From contig NZ_LWHQ01000049.1 of assembly GCF_001653715.1 (NCBI RefSeq), positions 61,260-121,716 on the forward strand: a stretch of 60,457 nucleotides of DNA, read 5' to 3'. This DNA is from Methylobacterium platani (GTDB lineage: Bacteria; Pseudomonadota; Alphaproteobacteria; Rhizobiales; Beijerinckiaceae). This document shows, piece by piece, positions 1 through 9,762 of the stretch (within the stretch, counting starts at the first letter, position 1; the number at the start of each line of letters is the position of its first letter). The notes beneath the pieces are model-generated. The model was not told where the DNA came from and ran no database searches. It saw nothing but the letters and a program-made list of their open reading frames with translations. The position numbers were made by a program, and so were the translations under genes.

Positions 1-44
1 GAGCTCGTGTCGTGGACCGTGTTGCAACGCGATCGCGACGGTCT

Positions 45-464
45 CTAGGCCTCCGCCGGGGTGCGCCGCATCCCGAAGGTCAGGATCCGGTGGCCGAAAT
101 AGTTCGACACCGCGCCGGCCGCGATGCCGGCGCCGTGGCCGAGCGCCTCGGCCGCCGGCCGCGGCAGGGCCGGCACCAGGGCGGCGAGCGCGGCGAGGAG
201 CCCCGTGCTCACCCCCAGCACCACCCCGGCCCCGACCGCGTTGACGGCGAGGAAGACCGCGACCTGGCGCGGGAGCGGGCCGGGGCCGGCGCCCCGGAAC
301 ACGAAGGTCCGGTAGAGCCAGAACCCCGCCGCCATGCCGATGCCGTAGGCGACCAGCATCGCGGCGCCGTAGGGCAGCACCCACGACAGGGCGATGCGCG
401 ACAGCCAGTTGATCGCGGCGGCCGAGCCGCCGGCGACGAGGAAGCGGACGGCCTCCGGCGACAT
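45..464 (-). CDS. GtrA family membrane protein
   Basis: A 139-residue, four-helix hydrophobic protein. The GtrA family is thought to move or help move polyprenyl-phosphate-linked sugars across the inner membrane. Four membrane segments can be read (about residues 8-28, 36-54, 66-88 and 105-125), with family-like signatures such as RFLVAGG at the start and NYFGHRILTF near the end. The start codon overlaps the stop of the upstream HAD-UbiA gene by one base (TGATG), which implies translational coupling. The pairing suggests a common lipid-linked sugar substrate. The family call is firm; the substrate is unknown. Confidence 0.88.
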   Translation of the reverse strand: MSPEAVRFLVAGGSAAAINWLSRIALSWVLPYGAAMLVAYGIGMAAGFWLYRTFVFRGAGPGPLPRQVAVFLAVNAVGAGVVLGVSTGLLAALAALVPALPRPAAEALGHGAGIAAGAVSNYFGHRILTFGMRRTPAEA

Positions 465-1981
465 CACAGCCCCCAGCCCGGCAGCCCGAAGGCCGCGACC
501 GCGAAGGAGAGGCCGGCGATCGCCCCGAGGGCGAGGCTCGGCCGGTCCCTGACCGCGAAGGCGACGGGATCGTCGTTGAGCTCGTCGCGGCCCGCCAGCA
601 GCCAGATCCGGCCCATGAACAGCACCAGCACCCCCGGGAAGGTCCACAGCGCCAGCGGCGCCGAGAGCACGGCGTGCCGGAACGCCTCGTTGGCGAGGTA
701 GAGGATGAAGATCACGATGCTGGCGAGCCCCGCGGCGATCCCGAAGGCGAGCACCACCGGCTCGTCGGCCGGGCGGTAGCCGCGGCCCGAGAGCTGGCCG
801 GTGCGCCCCCGCCTCGCCGCCCCGCGCAGCTCGGTGTGGCGCTTGGCGAAGGAGAGCGAGGTGAACAGGAACATCGAGAAGGTGAGGAGCCAGGGCGACC
901 AGGCGGCCCCCACCGCCGCGACCCCGACGACGAGGCGCAGCGTGAACAGGCTGCCGAGGACCAGCGCGTCGAGCATCGGCACGCGCTTCAAGGAGAACGA
1001 GTAGGCGAGGGTGACGGCGAGATAGGCCACGATCGCGGCGAGGACCGCCGGGCCGGCGAGGCCAGCGAGGCACAAGCCCAGGGCGAGGCCGCCGAGCGTC
1101 GCCGCGAGGCCGGTCGCGAGCGGCAGCCGCCCGCTCGCCAGCGGCCGGTGGCGCTTCGACCAGTGCGCCCGGTCGTGCGGCAGGTCCCAGAGGTCGTTGA
1201 GGAGGTAGCTCGCCGAGGCGACGAGGCCGAGGGCCGCGAAGGCGAGCGCGGCCTGCCCCCAGGCCCCGGCGCTGCCGGCGAGCCCGCCCAGCATCATCGG
1301 CACGAAGACGAGGCCGTTCTTGGCCCATTGGTGCAGCCGCAGGCCCTTGGCGAGCGCCCGCAGGCGCGGCGCGGCGGCGAATTCCTCGCAGGATCGCCCG
1401 CCGGCCCGGGCCGCGCGGGCGACGCTCGCCGGGGTCTCGACCAGGATCACCCGCTCGGCGCGGGCCCAGATCGGCAGGTCGGCGGCCGCGTTGCCGGCAT
1501 AGTCGAACCCGCGCGGGAACAAAGCGGCGAGGGCCTTCGCCTTGACCTCGCCCTTGAGGTTGACGAGCCCGTCGCTCGACACCGCCCGGTCGAACAGGGG
1601 AAAGCGCTCGACGATGCCGCGCGCCATCAAGGCGTCGGCCGCGGTGGCGAGCACGATCTCGCGCCCGAGGGTCTTCTGGAGCGCGATATAGGCCAGCAGG
1701 TCCTCGTTCACCGGCAGGGTGGCGAAGTCGAGGGCGGCGTGCTCGGCGACCCGGCGCTTGAAATGGGCCCGGCCGCGGGGCAGCCAGGCCAGCATCGCGA
1801 ACAGCATCAGGACGTTGCGGCGCAGGATCGCCACCACGCCCTCGAGCAGCAGGTCGGTGCGCAGGAGCGTGCCGTCGAGGTCGACCACGAGGGGCACCAG
1901 CGGGCCCTCGTCGCGCCCCGGGATGGCGGCCGCGTCGACCGGAACCGGCGGAGGCGCCGGGGAAGGACTCGCCAGGGACAT
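464..1981 (-). CDS. HAD hydrolase-UbiA prenyltransferase fusion (DPPR-synthase-like)
   Basis: A 505-residue two-domain protein. Residues about 30-205 are a HAD-type phosphatase domain with the nucleophile motif DLDGT (Asp34, Asp36). Residues about 210-505 are a polytopic UbiA domain with NDLWDLPHD at 262-270 followed by RAHWSKRHRP, close to the Asp-rich motif of decaprenyl-phosphate phosphoribosyltransferases. Known relatives transfer phosphoribose to a polyprenyl phosphate and a phosphatase then removes the phosphate. The fusion would put both steps in one chain, which is inference. It is the first gene of a pair with gtrA. The 1982-2200 stretch upstream is AT-richer and probably carries the promoter. 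A quinone- or heme-type UbiA role is less likely because of the HAD domain. Confidence 0.87.
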   Translation of the reverse strand: MSLASPSPAPPPVPVDAAAIPGRDEGPLVPLVVDLDGTLLRTDLLLEGVVAILRRNVLMLFAMLAWLPRGRAHFKRRVAEHAALDFATLPVNEDLLAYIALQKTLGREIVLATAADALMARGIVERFPLFDRAVSSDGLVNLKGEVKAKALAALFPRGFDYAGNAAADLPIWARAERVILVETPASVARAARAGGRSCEEFAAAPRLRALAKGLRLHQWAKNGLVFVPMMLGGLAGSAGAWGQAALAFAALGLVASASYLLNDLWDLPHDRAHWSKRHRPLASGRLPLATGLAATLGGLALGLCLAGLAGPAVLAAIVAYLAVTLAYSFSLKRVPMLDALVLGSLFTLRLVVGVAAVGAAWSPWLLTFSMFLFTSLSFAKRHTELRGAARRGRTGQLSGRGYRPADEPVVLAFGIAAGLASIVIFILYLANEAFRHAVLSAPLALWTFPGVLVLFMGRIWLLAGRDELNDDPVAFAVRDRPSLALGAIAGLSFAVAAFGLPGWGL

Positions 1982-2209
1982 CGTTTCGACCTGCGCTGCT
2001 GTGATCTCGGAGCAGGCTACGACGCGGCGGACGGCTCAAGTCTTAATCGGACTTGCGACGCCGGATCCTTCGCATGCCAGGATGATCGCCCGGTTGATGC
2101 GACGGCCGATATTTCGGGAGAATATGACAAGACCTCGTTCATCATGGCGGACAAGGGCCACAGCCGGCACCCCGGCAGAACAGGCGCTCGCCGTGATTCC
2201 CACACCCTC

Positions 2210-2368
2210 TCCCGGACGACCGGAACGAAGTGGAAGGAGATCCGGGATCCAGCACAAAAGGTCGCGAAGCGTCCGCCCGTCTGCAACGGTGCAGTGCAAG
2301 GCGCCGCTTCGCGGCACTTCTTCCGCTGGATCCCGGATCTCCTTCCGCTTCGCTGCAGTCGTCCGGGA
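2210..2368. repeat. Interrupted palindromic repeat (REP/BIME-like)
   Basis: Two 44-base arms (2210-2253 and 2325-2368) are inverted near-copies. Both carry the core GGAGATCCGGGATCCAGC (or its complement) and differ mainly in the middle of the arm. The 71-base centre has its own short inverted motifs. Elements of this shape are common between genes in Methylobacterium-like genomes. It lies between the 5' ends of ubiA (minus) and the 3' end of the exonuclease gene (minus), so it can also act as a transcript end for the latter. Confidence 0.75.
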
Positions 2369-2435
2369 AAGGGGGGCCTGTGATCACCGGTACCGCCCAC
2401 GGGACGAGCGGCAATCCCGGGTCATGGCCCCCGCC

Positions 2436-3341
2436 TCAGGCCTCCGGATCGGCCCGCGTCGAGAACCGGTCGCGCGCCGTGAACCGGTCGGCGGGGAGGC
2501 CGGAGGGCAGGGTGCCGCGGTAGATCTCGCGCGACAGGAAGGTGCGCTCGATCTCGATCTGCTCCTCGTCGAGGTCGACGTACCAGCAGCGCCGCCGCGG
2601 CGACCAGCGGTAGTTGCGGTCCTTGAGCCGGTCCTTGAGGGCGATCGGCGCGTCCGAGGCCCAGAGCCGCACGGTCGGCCGCCGGGCCGCCTCGAGGAGG
2701 GCGGCCAGCGCCAGGCGCCCGGAGAGCCGCAGCGGCCGGGCGAGGACCGCGAGCAGCGCCTCGCAATCGTCGATCGCCCGGTGGCCGTTGTGGAAATGGC
2801 CGTGATCGGCGAGCAGGTGGCCGAGCCGCATCCCCTCGTGCCCCTCCGCCCGCCAGGGGATCTGGTGGCAGGAGCAGGCCCAGTTGCGCGAGACGAAGGC
2901 CGGCCAGCGGCGCTCGCACATCTGCCGGTCGAAGCGGGCATTGTGGGCGATGACCACCCGGGCCTCGGCGGCGAGCGCCTCGACCGCCGCGTCGTCGATG
3001 CGCTGGCCGGCCACGTCGGCGTCGGTGATGCCGGTGAGCCGCACCACCGCCTCGGGGATCGGGATGGATGGCTCATGGAGCTGGTTGAACCGCTCCAGCA
3101 CCCGGTAGATCCGGCCGCTGGCGCCGTACTCGAACTTGACGATGCCGAGCTCGATCACCTCGTCGGCGGTCACGTCGATGCCCGTCGTCTCGGTGTCGAG
3201 GATCAGGCCGACGAAGGTCGGCTCGGCCGGCGCCTCGGGCGGGGGCGCGAAGGGGCTCAGGCGGCGCAGCACCCGGTAGTCGCCGGTGCGCTCCAGGATG
3301 GCGGCGATGTCGTCGAGCGCGTCGGTCAAGCGGCGTGTCAC
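2436..3341 (-). CDS. DnaQ-like 3'-5' exonuclease (DEDDh family)
   Basis: A 301-residue protein related to the epsilon proofreading subunit of DNA polymerase III. All five DEDDh catalytic residues are present: Asp49 and Glu51 in DTETTG, Asp138 in HNARFD, and His187 with Asp192 in HRAIDD. These bind two metal ions and hydrolyse DNA or RNA from the 3' end. The nuclease domain covers about 42-205. The roughly 95-residue C-terminal part has a Trp-rich stretch (NYRWSPRRRCWY) seen in a stand-alone subgroup of these exonucleases, so this is probably a repair or turnover enzyme, not the replicative DnaQ. Monocistronic, with a long 5' region that contains a terminator-like hairpin. Confidence 0.88.
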   Translation of the reverse strand: MTRRLTDALDDIAAILERTGDYRVLRRLSPFAPPPEAPAEPTFVGLILDTETTGIDVTADEVIELGIVKFEYGASGRIYRVLERFNQLHEPSIPIPEAVVRLTGITDADVAGQRIDDAAVEALAAEARVVIAHNARFDRQMCERRWPAFVSRNWACSCHQIPWRAEGHEGMRLGHLLADHGHFHNGHRAIDDCEALLAVLARPLRLSGRLALAALLEAARRPTVRLWASDAPIALKDRLKDRNYRWSPRRRCWYVDLDEEQIEIERTFLSREIYRGTLPSGLPADRFTARDRFSTRADPEA

Positions 3342-3830
3342 CCTGGCTCAAGGGGCCGCGCGGGGCGGCGCGTGTCGTTGCTTCACGGCCCCGGCTTACC
3401 CCCGGCCCGGCCGCCCGGCCAAGAGCCGCGGCGCCACGCTCCACCGCATTCGCGAGCCGGCGAAGGAGGGCGCGTCCCGACGGGCCGGCATCCGGGACCC
3501 CGCTCCGGGCGCGCGAGGGGGCGCGCGAAAAACCCCGCCGCCGGGCCTCCCGGGGAGGGCCGGCGGCGGGGAAGTGGAGGAGATCCGAGAGACGAGCCCC
3601 GCGCCGGCAGGGGAGGAAACGGGGCCGGCGGGGCGCCGGGCGGCTCCCGGGCCGCCCGATACAGGCCCAACATCCCCTCGCTGGCCCGGTTTCGGGGGAA
3701 GCGCCGGAATGTGGCCCGGAGTAAACCTGGGTCAAGCGGAGCGCGCGGAATTCGGCCGCAAGCGCCGGGATGCGCGGCCGGCGCCGCCGGGCCAGGATGG
3801 CGCCATCGCCGACGACAAGGAGGCACGACC
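3342..3830. other. Divergent intergenic region between exonuclease gene and ada
   Basis: 489 bases with no credible protein gene. It holds the minus-strand terminator-like hairpin at 3527-3571 and, on the minus strand near 3735-3705, a TTGACC hexamer with an ACATTC hexamer 17 bases downstream that could be a weak promoter. The plus-strand end carries the ada ribosome binding site (AAGGAGG). No other signal was recognised. Confidence 0.4.
3527..3571 (-). terminator. Strong intrinsic terminator-like hairpin on the minus strand
   Basis: Two 19-base arms (3533-3551 and 3553-3571) pair with a single mismatch. Read on the minus strand the stem is followed directly by five T residues. No recognised protein gene on the minus strand ends just upstream of it. 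It sits 186 bases before the exonuclease start codon, so it is either a leader attenuator or the end of a small RNA. Confidence 0.65.
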
Positions 3831-4931
3831 ATGCGCAACCCGGACCCCGACCTCGCGCCCCCCCGCGGTGCCCCGCCGCTCGACGACGCCGCGCGCTTCT
3901 CCGCCATCGCCCGCCGCGACCGGGCGGCGGACGGCCTGTTCGTCTACGCGGTGCGCACGACCGGGGTGTATTGCCGGCCGAGCTGCGCCGCCCGCCCGGC
4001 CCGCCCCGAGAATGTCAGCTTCCACCCGACCTGCGCGGCGGCGGAGGAAGCGGGCTTTCGCGCCTGCCGGCGCTGCCGGCCGGACGGTGCGGGCCTCGCC
4101 GAGCGCCGGGCCGAGGCGGTGGCCCGGGCCTGCCGGACGATCGAGGCCGCGGAGGCCCCGCCGGCACTCTCCGACCTCGCCGCGGCGGCATCCATGAGCC
4201 CCTTCCACTTCCACCGGGTGTTCAAGCAGGTCACCGGCGTGACGCCGCGGGCCTACGGCGAGGGCAAAAGGGCGGCGCGGGCGGCGGAGGAGCTGCGCCA
4301 GGCCGGGACCGTCACCGAGGCGATCTACGGCGCCGGCTACGGCGCGGCGAGCCGGTTCTACGCCGCGGCGCCGGGGCGCCTCGGCATGACGCCGACGGCC
4401 TACCGCAAGGGCGGGGAGGGGGCGGCGATCCGCTTCGCGGTCGGGGCCTGCTCCCTCGGCCACGTCCTGGTGGCGGCGACGGAGACCGGCGTCTGCGCGA
4501 TCCTGCTCGGCGACGATCCCGACGCCCTGCTGCGCGACCTCCAGGACCGCTTTCCCAAGGCGGCGCTCGCCGGGGGCGATGCCGGCTTCGAGGCGGTGGT
4601 GGGGCGGGTGATCGCCCTCGTCGAGGCCCCCGGCACGCCGCCGAGCCTGCCCCTCGACATCGGCGGCACCGCCTTCCAGCAACGGGTGTGGCAGGCGTTG
4701 CGGGCGATCCCGCCGGGGCGCACCGCGACCTATGCCGAGGTCGCGCGGGCGATCGGCGCGCCCTCGGCCGCCCGCGCCGTGGCGCTCGCCTGCGGCGCCA
4801 ACCCGATCGCCGTGGCGGTGCCGTGCCACCGGGTGGTGCGCGGCGACGGCAGCCTGTCGGGCTACCGCTGGGGCGTCGCGCGCAAGCGGGCGCTGCTCGA
4901 CCGGGAGCGCGGCCCGGCGGACAAGCCCTGA
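3831..4931 (+). CDS. ada: Bifunctional Ada: DNA alkylation repair protein and transcriptional activator
   Basis: 366 residues with the full Ada layout. The N-terminal zinc domain has the four cysteines Cys48, Cys52, Cys79 and Cys82; Cys48 would take the methyl group from phosphotriesters. An AraC-type helix-turn-helix region follows (about 95-190), then the O6-methylguanine methyltransferase domain with acceptor Cys332 in PCHRVV. Methylation of the N-terminal cysteine turns family members into activators of their own gene and other repair genes. The start was chosen from the AAGGAGG site 8 bases upstream and from the match to the family N-terminus. No alkB or alkA lies beside it. Confidence 0.96.
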   Translation: MRNPDPDLAPPRGAPPLDDAARFSAIARRDRAADGLFVYAVRTTGVYCRPSCAARPARPENVSFHPTCAAAEEAGFRACRRCRPDGAGLAERRAEAVARACRTIEAAEAPPALSDLAAAASMSPFHFHRVFKQVTGVTPRAYGEGKRAARAAEELRQAGTVTEAIYGAGYGAASRFYAAAPGRLGMTPTAYRKGGEGAAIRFAVGACSLGHVLVAATETGVCAILLGDDPDALLRDLQDRFPKAALAGGDAGFEAVVGRVIALVEAPGTPPSLPLDIGGTAFQQRVWQALRAIPPGRTATYAEVARAIGAPSAARAVALACGANPIAVAVPCHRVVRGDGSLSGYRWGVARKRALLDRERGPADKP

Positions 4932-5237
4932 CGGAGCGGCGACGGCACTGCCGGCCGCCGCTTCGCCGACGAGGCCCGGCCGATGCCGCGCGAGGAGGCC
5001 GGCGGGCGCACCTCGAACGGCAAATCGCTGTTCCGATCGGGCGCAGTCGCGCCCGGGCCGCGGGGCCGCCGTCACTTTCCCTTAAGGAAGACGCGGCGGA
5101 TTCCGCATTTGGTCCGCACCCGGCATGGATCGCCGGGCCGGGATCGGCGTTCTCCTCTCGTGCCCTGCCGCAAAGGTTGCGCGGCGGGGCCAGGGTCCTG
5201 AGTCTTCACGTGCGGGCCTCCTCGGGAGCGCAGTTCC
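4932..5237. other. Intergenic region after ada
   Basis: 306 bases with no gene recognised. The right half presumably contains the promoter of the small membrane protein gene at 5238. No clear terminator with a T run was seen after ada. Confidence 0.3.
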
Positions 5238-5453
5238 ATGTCGTGCCGCCACAACGCCGTCGCTCCCCTGCCGCACCTGATCGCGACGGCGCCGTCGCAC
5301 CTGCGCAAGTGGCGCCGCTTTCCCAGCACCCTGCCCCAGGCGGCCAACGACAACGTCCGCCCCGGCTCGGTCGGCGAGGCCGGCCTGTGGGCCGCGGCGC
5401 TCGGGGCCACCGCCACGATGGTGGCGGTGCTGATGGTGGGAATGATGCTGTAG
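5238..5453 (+). CDS. Small hypothetical protein with C-terminal membrane segment
   Basis: 71 residues. The first 50 are hydrophilic and contain AANDNV, a motif often seen in short proteins of Rhizobiales and Methylobacterium. Residues about 50-70 form one hydrophobic helix ending at the C-terminus. A weak GGGAG ribosome site lies upstream. It stands alone, between ada and the convergent rraA-like gene. No function can be assigned, and it could be a chance frame given the high GC content. Confidence 0.5.
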   Translation: MSCRHNAVAPLPHLIATAPSHLRKWRRFPSTLPQAANDNVRPGSVGEAGLWAAALGATATMVAVLMVGMML

Positions 5454-5475
5454 CCGGGCCCGTGCCCGGTCGTCC

Positions 5476-6192
5476 TCAGCGACCGGTCCTCTCGCGCCAG
5501 GCCGCGAAATCGGCCTTGGCCTGGTCGTCGGTCAGCGGGTAGAGGCCGACCACGCCGCGGCCGCCCTGGACCTGCTCCAGCACGAAATCCTCGAACACCG
5601 TCATTTCGGCGGCTTCCGCGGCGACCTCGTCGGCGAGCTCCGCCGGGATCACGATCACGCCCTCCGCGTCGCCCACCACCACGTCGCCGGGGAAGACCGC
5701 GACGTCGCCGCAGCCGATCGGCACGTTGATGTCGAGCGCCTGGTGCAGGGTCAGGTTGGTCGGGGCCGAGGGGCGGTTGTGATAGGCCGGGAACGGCATG
5801 GCGCCGATCTCGGGCGAATCCCGGAAGCCGCCGTCGGTGACGACGCCGGCCGCGCCCCGCTTCATCAGCCGCGTCACCAGGATCCCGCCGGCGGAGGCCG
5901 CACGCGGGTTCTTGCGGCTGTCCATCACCAGCACCGCGCCTTCCGGGCATTGGTCGACGGCGACCCGCTGCGGGTGGGTCGGGTCGCGGAACACCGCGAG
6001 GGTGTTCAGGTCCTCGCGGGCCGGGATGTAGCGCAGGGTATAGGCCTCGCCGACCATCGTCCCGGCCTGCGGGTTGAGGGGGCGCACGTCCTGGATGACC
6101 TGGTTGCGCAGGCCGCGCTTGAACAGGGCGGTGGCCAGGGTGGCGATGCTGACGGTCTTCAGCGTCGCGCGGGTCTCGGGGCTCAGGGGCAT
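5476..6192 (-). CDS. RraA family protein (HMG/CHA aldolase-like or RNase E regulator-like)
   Basis: 238 residues of the RraA/MenG-like fold. The family includes the E. coli RNase E inhibitor RraA and class II aldolases that cleave 4-hydroxy-4-methyl-2-oxoglutarate to pyruvate. Residues fitting the aldolase active site include the GGILVTRLMKRGAAGVVTDGGFRD region (about 102-125), where the Arg and the Asp that help bind pyruvate and metal lie. At 238 residues it is longer than E. coli RraA and resembles a subgroup annotated as RraA-like hydroxyacid aldolases. The start at 6192 has a GGAGAG site; an in-frame start 29 codons upstream is less likely. A symmetrical operator-like sequence lies at 6333-6360. 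Confidence 0.82.
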   Translation of the reverse strand: MPLSPETRATLKTVSIATLATALFKRGLRNQVIQDVRPLNPQAGTMVGEAYTLRYIPAREDLNTLAVFRDPTHPQRVAVDQCPEGAVLVMDSRKNPRAASAGGILVTRLMKRGAAGVVTDGGFRDSPEIGAMPFPAYHNRPSAPTNLTLHQALDINVPIGCGDVAVFPGDVVVGDAEGVIVIPAELADEVAAEAAEMTVFEDFVLEQVQGGRGVVGLYPLTDDQAKADFAAWRERTGR

Positions 6193-6332
6193 CGGGGCTC
6201 TCCGGTCGGAGGCGAGGGCCGCGGGCGAGGGGAGAGCCGCAAGGGGCCGTACGCCCGACCCGGATCCTCCCCGCTGCACCGGACGGCTTCGCCGCTCCGC
6301 GGCCGCCCGCCGGGCGGCCTGTGACGCACATA

Positions 6333-6360
6333 TTGAAGCACTAATGTTTTAGTACATCAA
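6333..6360. promoter_or_regulatory. 28-bp interrupted palindrome upstream of rraA-like gene
   Basis: The pattern is TTGA-N3-ACTAA-N4-TTAGT-N3-TCAA, symmetric about 6346/6347 with one extra G-C match inside the N3 spacers. It stands out as AT-rich in a GC-rich stretch, 140 bases before the rraA-like start. It is a plausible binding site for a dimeric regulator. No regulator gene is adjacent. Confidence 0.5.
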
Positions 6361-6392
6361 CCGGGTTGTCGCAGTTCGATGGCGCGCGGAAT

Positions 6393-6422
6393 GAACCCTC
6401 CCCCGCGGAGAGGGGAGGGTTC
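6393..6422 (-). terminator. Perfect 11-bp hairpin between two minus-strand genes
   Basis: GAACCCTCCCC (6393-6403) pairs exactly with GGGGAGGGTTC (6412-6422) around an 8-base loop. It lies 48 bases after the end of the secreted hypothetical gene (minus strand). It has no good T run, so it may be a repeat of the same type as at 31.57 kb instead of a strict terminator. Confidence 0.5.
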
Positions 6423-6469
6423 ATGCGCGGTGCCGTCCCGTCAGGGCGAAGGCACGCGCCGGCGCCGTC

Positions 6470-6964
6470 TCACTTCTTGCGCGGAGCCGGCGGCGGCGGC
6501 GGTGCCGGGGGCTCGTCGCCGCCCTCGTCGGGCTCGCCGCCGCCGATGGTGGATTTCAGCGCGAAGGCGACGAGGGGGCTCGCCACGTCGACCACCTCGG
6601 CCTTGGTCAGGCCGTCCTTCGGGTCGTAGCTGCCGACCAGCATCACGGTCCGGTTCTCGGTCTTCGCCAGGTCGAGGCCCTCGCCGGAGACGGCCATCGG
6701 CTTGCCGGCGATCTCGTCGGCCTTGCGGTCGTTGGTGAACAGCACCGTGACCTTGCCGTCCTTGACCACGCCGACGTAGCAGGTCTCCTCCGGCGTGCGG
6801 CACGGGAACAGCATCGCGGCGGTCGGGTCGGGCGCGGGCGCCTCCTTCGGCGGCGGCGGGGGCGGAGCCTTCGGTCCCTTCGGGGCCGGCTGGGCGGCCG
6901 CGGGCAGGATGGCCGGCACGGTGGCCGCGAGCGCGAGCAGCGTGAGGGCAAGCGCGGAGCGCAT
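6470..6964 (-). CDS. Secreted proline-rich hypothetical protein
   Basis: 164 residues from the chosen start. An N-terminal signal peptide (MRSALALTLLALAATVPAI, then AAAQ) is followed by a Pro-rich linker (about 28-48), a central folded part of about 90 residues with two cysteines (CRTPEETC) that could form a disulfide, and a Pro-rich tail ending in RKK. The central part includes KDGKVTVLFTNDRKADEIAGKP, but I do not recognise a family. Likely periplasmic. The start at 6964 has a GGAG site at a good distance and places the signal peptide at the N-terminus. Monocistronic. Confidence 0.72.
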   Translation of the reverse strand: MRSALALTLLALAATVPAILPAAAQPAPKGPKAPPPPPPKEAPAPDPTAAMLFPCRTPEETCYVGVVKDGKVTVLFTNDRKADEIAGKPMAVSGEGLDLAKTENRTVMLVGSYDPKDGLTKAEVVDVASPLVAFALKSTIGGGEPDEGGDEPPAPPPPPAPRKK

Positions 6965-7054
6965 CGGTGTCGTTCTCCAGGACAATGCCGTATCGGAAGG
7001 CGCGAAGTGGCGCGCCCGGGCGGAGCCTTCAAGGGCCCGCGGGGGTACCGGGCC

Positions 7055-8649
<1,595 letters not shown>

Positions 8650-8653
<4 letters not shown>

Positions 8654-9762
8654 GCGCCCTCGCGCGGATCGAGGGCGTCGCGCAGGCGCTCGCCCAGCAG
8701 CGTCAGGGCGAGCAGGGTGGCGACCAGGAACGCGGCCGGCACGACCAGCATCCAGGGCGCCGACTCGAGGCTGCGGGCGCCGTCGGCGATCAGCACGCCC
8801 CAGCTCGTCGCCGGCTCCTGCACGCCGAGCCCTAGGAACGACAGGAAGCTCTCGAGCAGGATGACGCGGGGCACCATCAGGGCCGCGAAGGCGACGACCG
8901 GCCCGAGCAGGTTCGGGATCACGTGCCGGCGCAGGATCGCCGCGGTGGTGAGCCCGAGCGCCTCCGCCGCCCGGACGTAGTCGCGGCGGCGGATCGCCAG
9001 CGCCTCGGCCCGGACGATGCGGGCCATGTCGAGCCACTCGACGGCGCCGACCGCCACGAAGATCAGCGCCACCGAGCGGCCGAAGAACACCACCAGCATG
9101 ATGACGAAGAACACGAAGGGCAGGGAATACAGGATGTCGACGAGGCGCATCATCGCCGCGTCGACCCGCCCGCCCAGCGTGCCGGCGAGCGCCCCGTAGC
9201 CGACCCCGATGCCGAGCGCGACCGCGGTCGCCATCAGGCCGAGCGCCAGCGACAGCCGCCCCGCCATGAGAGTGCGGGTGAGGAGGTCGCGGCCGAGCGC
9301 GTCGGTGCCGGCGAGGAAGCGCAACCGGCGCAGCGGCGCCTCGACGGCGAGGCGCCGCCCGTCCTCCGAGCGCCCGAGGATGCGGGCCTCCCCGACCGTG
9401 TCGGAGCGGGAAAAGAAGGTCAGGACGCGCGGATCGACCGGCCTGTCGGCGGCCAGCGTCAGCCGCACCGCGTCCCCGGTCACGCTGACGTCCTCGGCCC
9501 GCACCCGCATCCGGAAGGCGAGCCGGTCGAGGGCGGGTCGCACGGCCTGCGGCGCCGGATAGAGCGCGAGCGAGGGCGGGGTGCCGGGATAGTCGTAGTA
9601 GAGCCGGTCGTAGGGGTGGCCGGTGACGAAGGGCCCGAGGAGGCAGGCGAGCGCGACGAGGGCCAGCACCCCCGCGCAGGCACGCGCGACCGCGTCCCCG
9701 GCGAGGCGCCGGCGGGCGCGGGCGAGGAGCGAGGCCTCGGCGAAGGCGGCGCCGGCGCTCAC
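8650..9762 (-). CDS. Peptide-type ABC transporter permease (OppC/YejE-like)
   Basis: 370 residues. A first membrane helix (about 25-48) is followed by an unusually long periplasmic stretch of about 100 residues (50-152), then GTDALGRD and five further helices with the inner-membrane loop EALGLTTAAILRRHVIPN that docks on the ATPase. The length resembles YejE-type permeases (about 340 residues) more than OppC (about 300). It overlaps the oppB-like gene upstream and the ATPase gene downstream by four bases each, so the three are translationally coupled. Confidence 0.92.

Noticed and set aside
674..2383. Long plus-strand frame opposite the UbiA fusion gene
   Set aside because: The translation is Arg/Glu/Gly/Pro-rich low-complexity sequence typical of GC-rich antisense frames.
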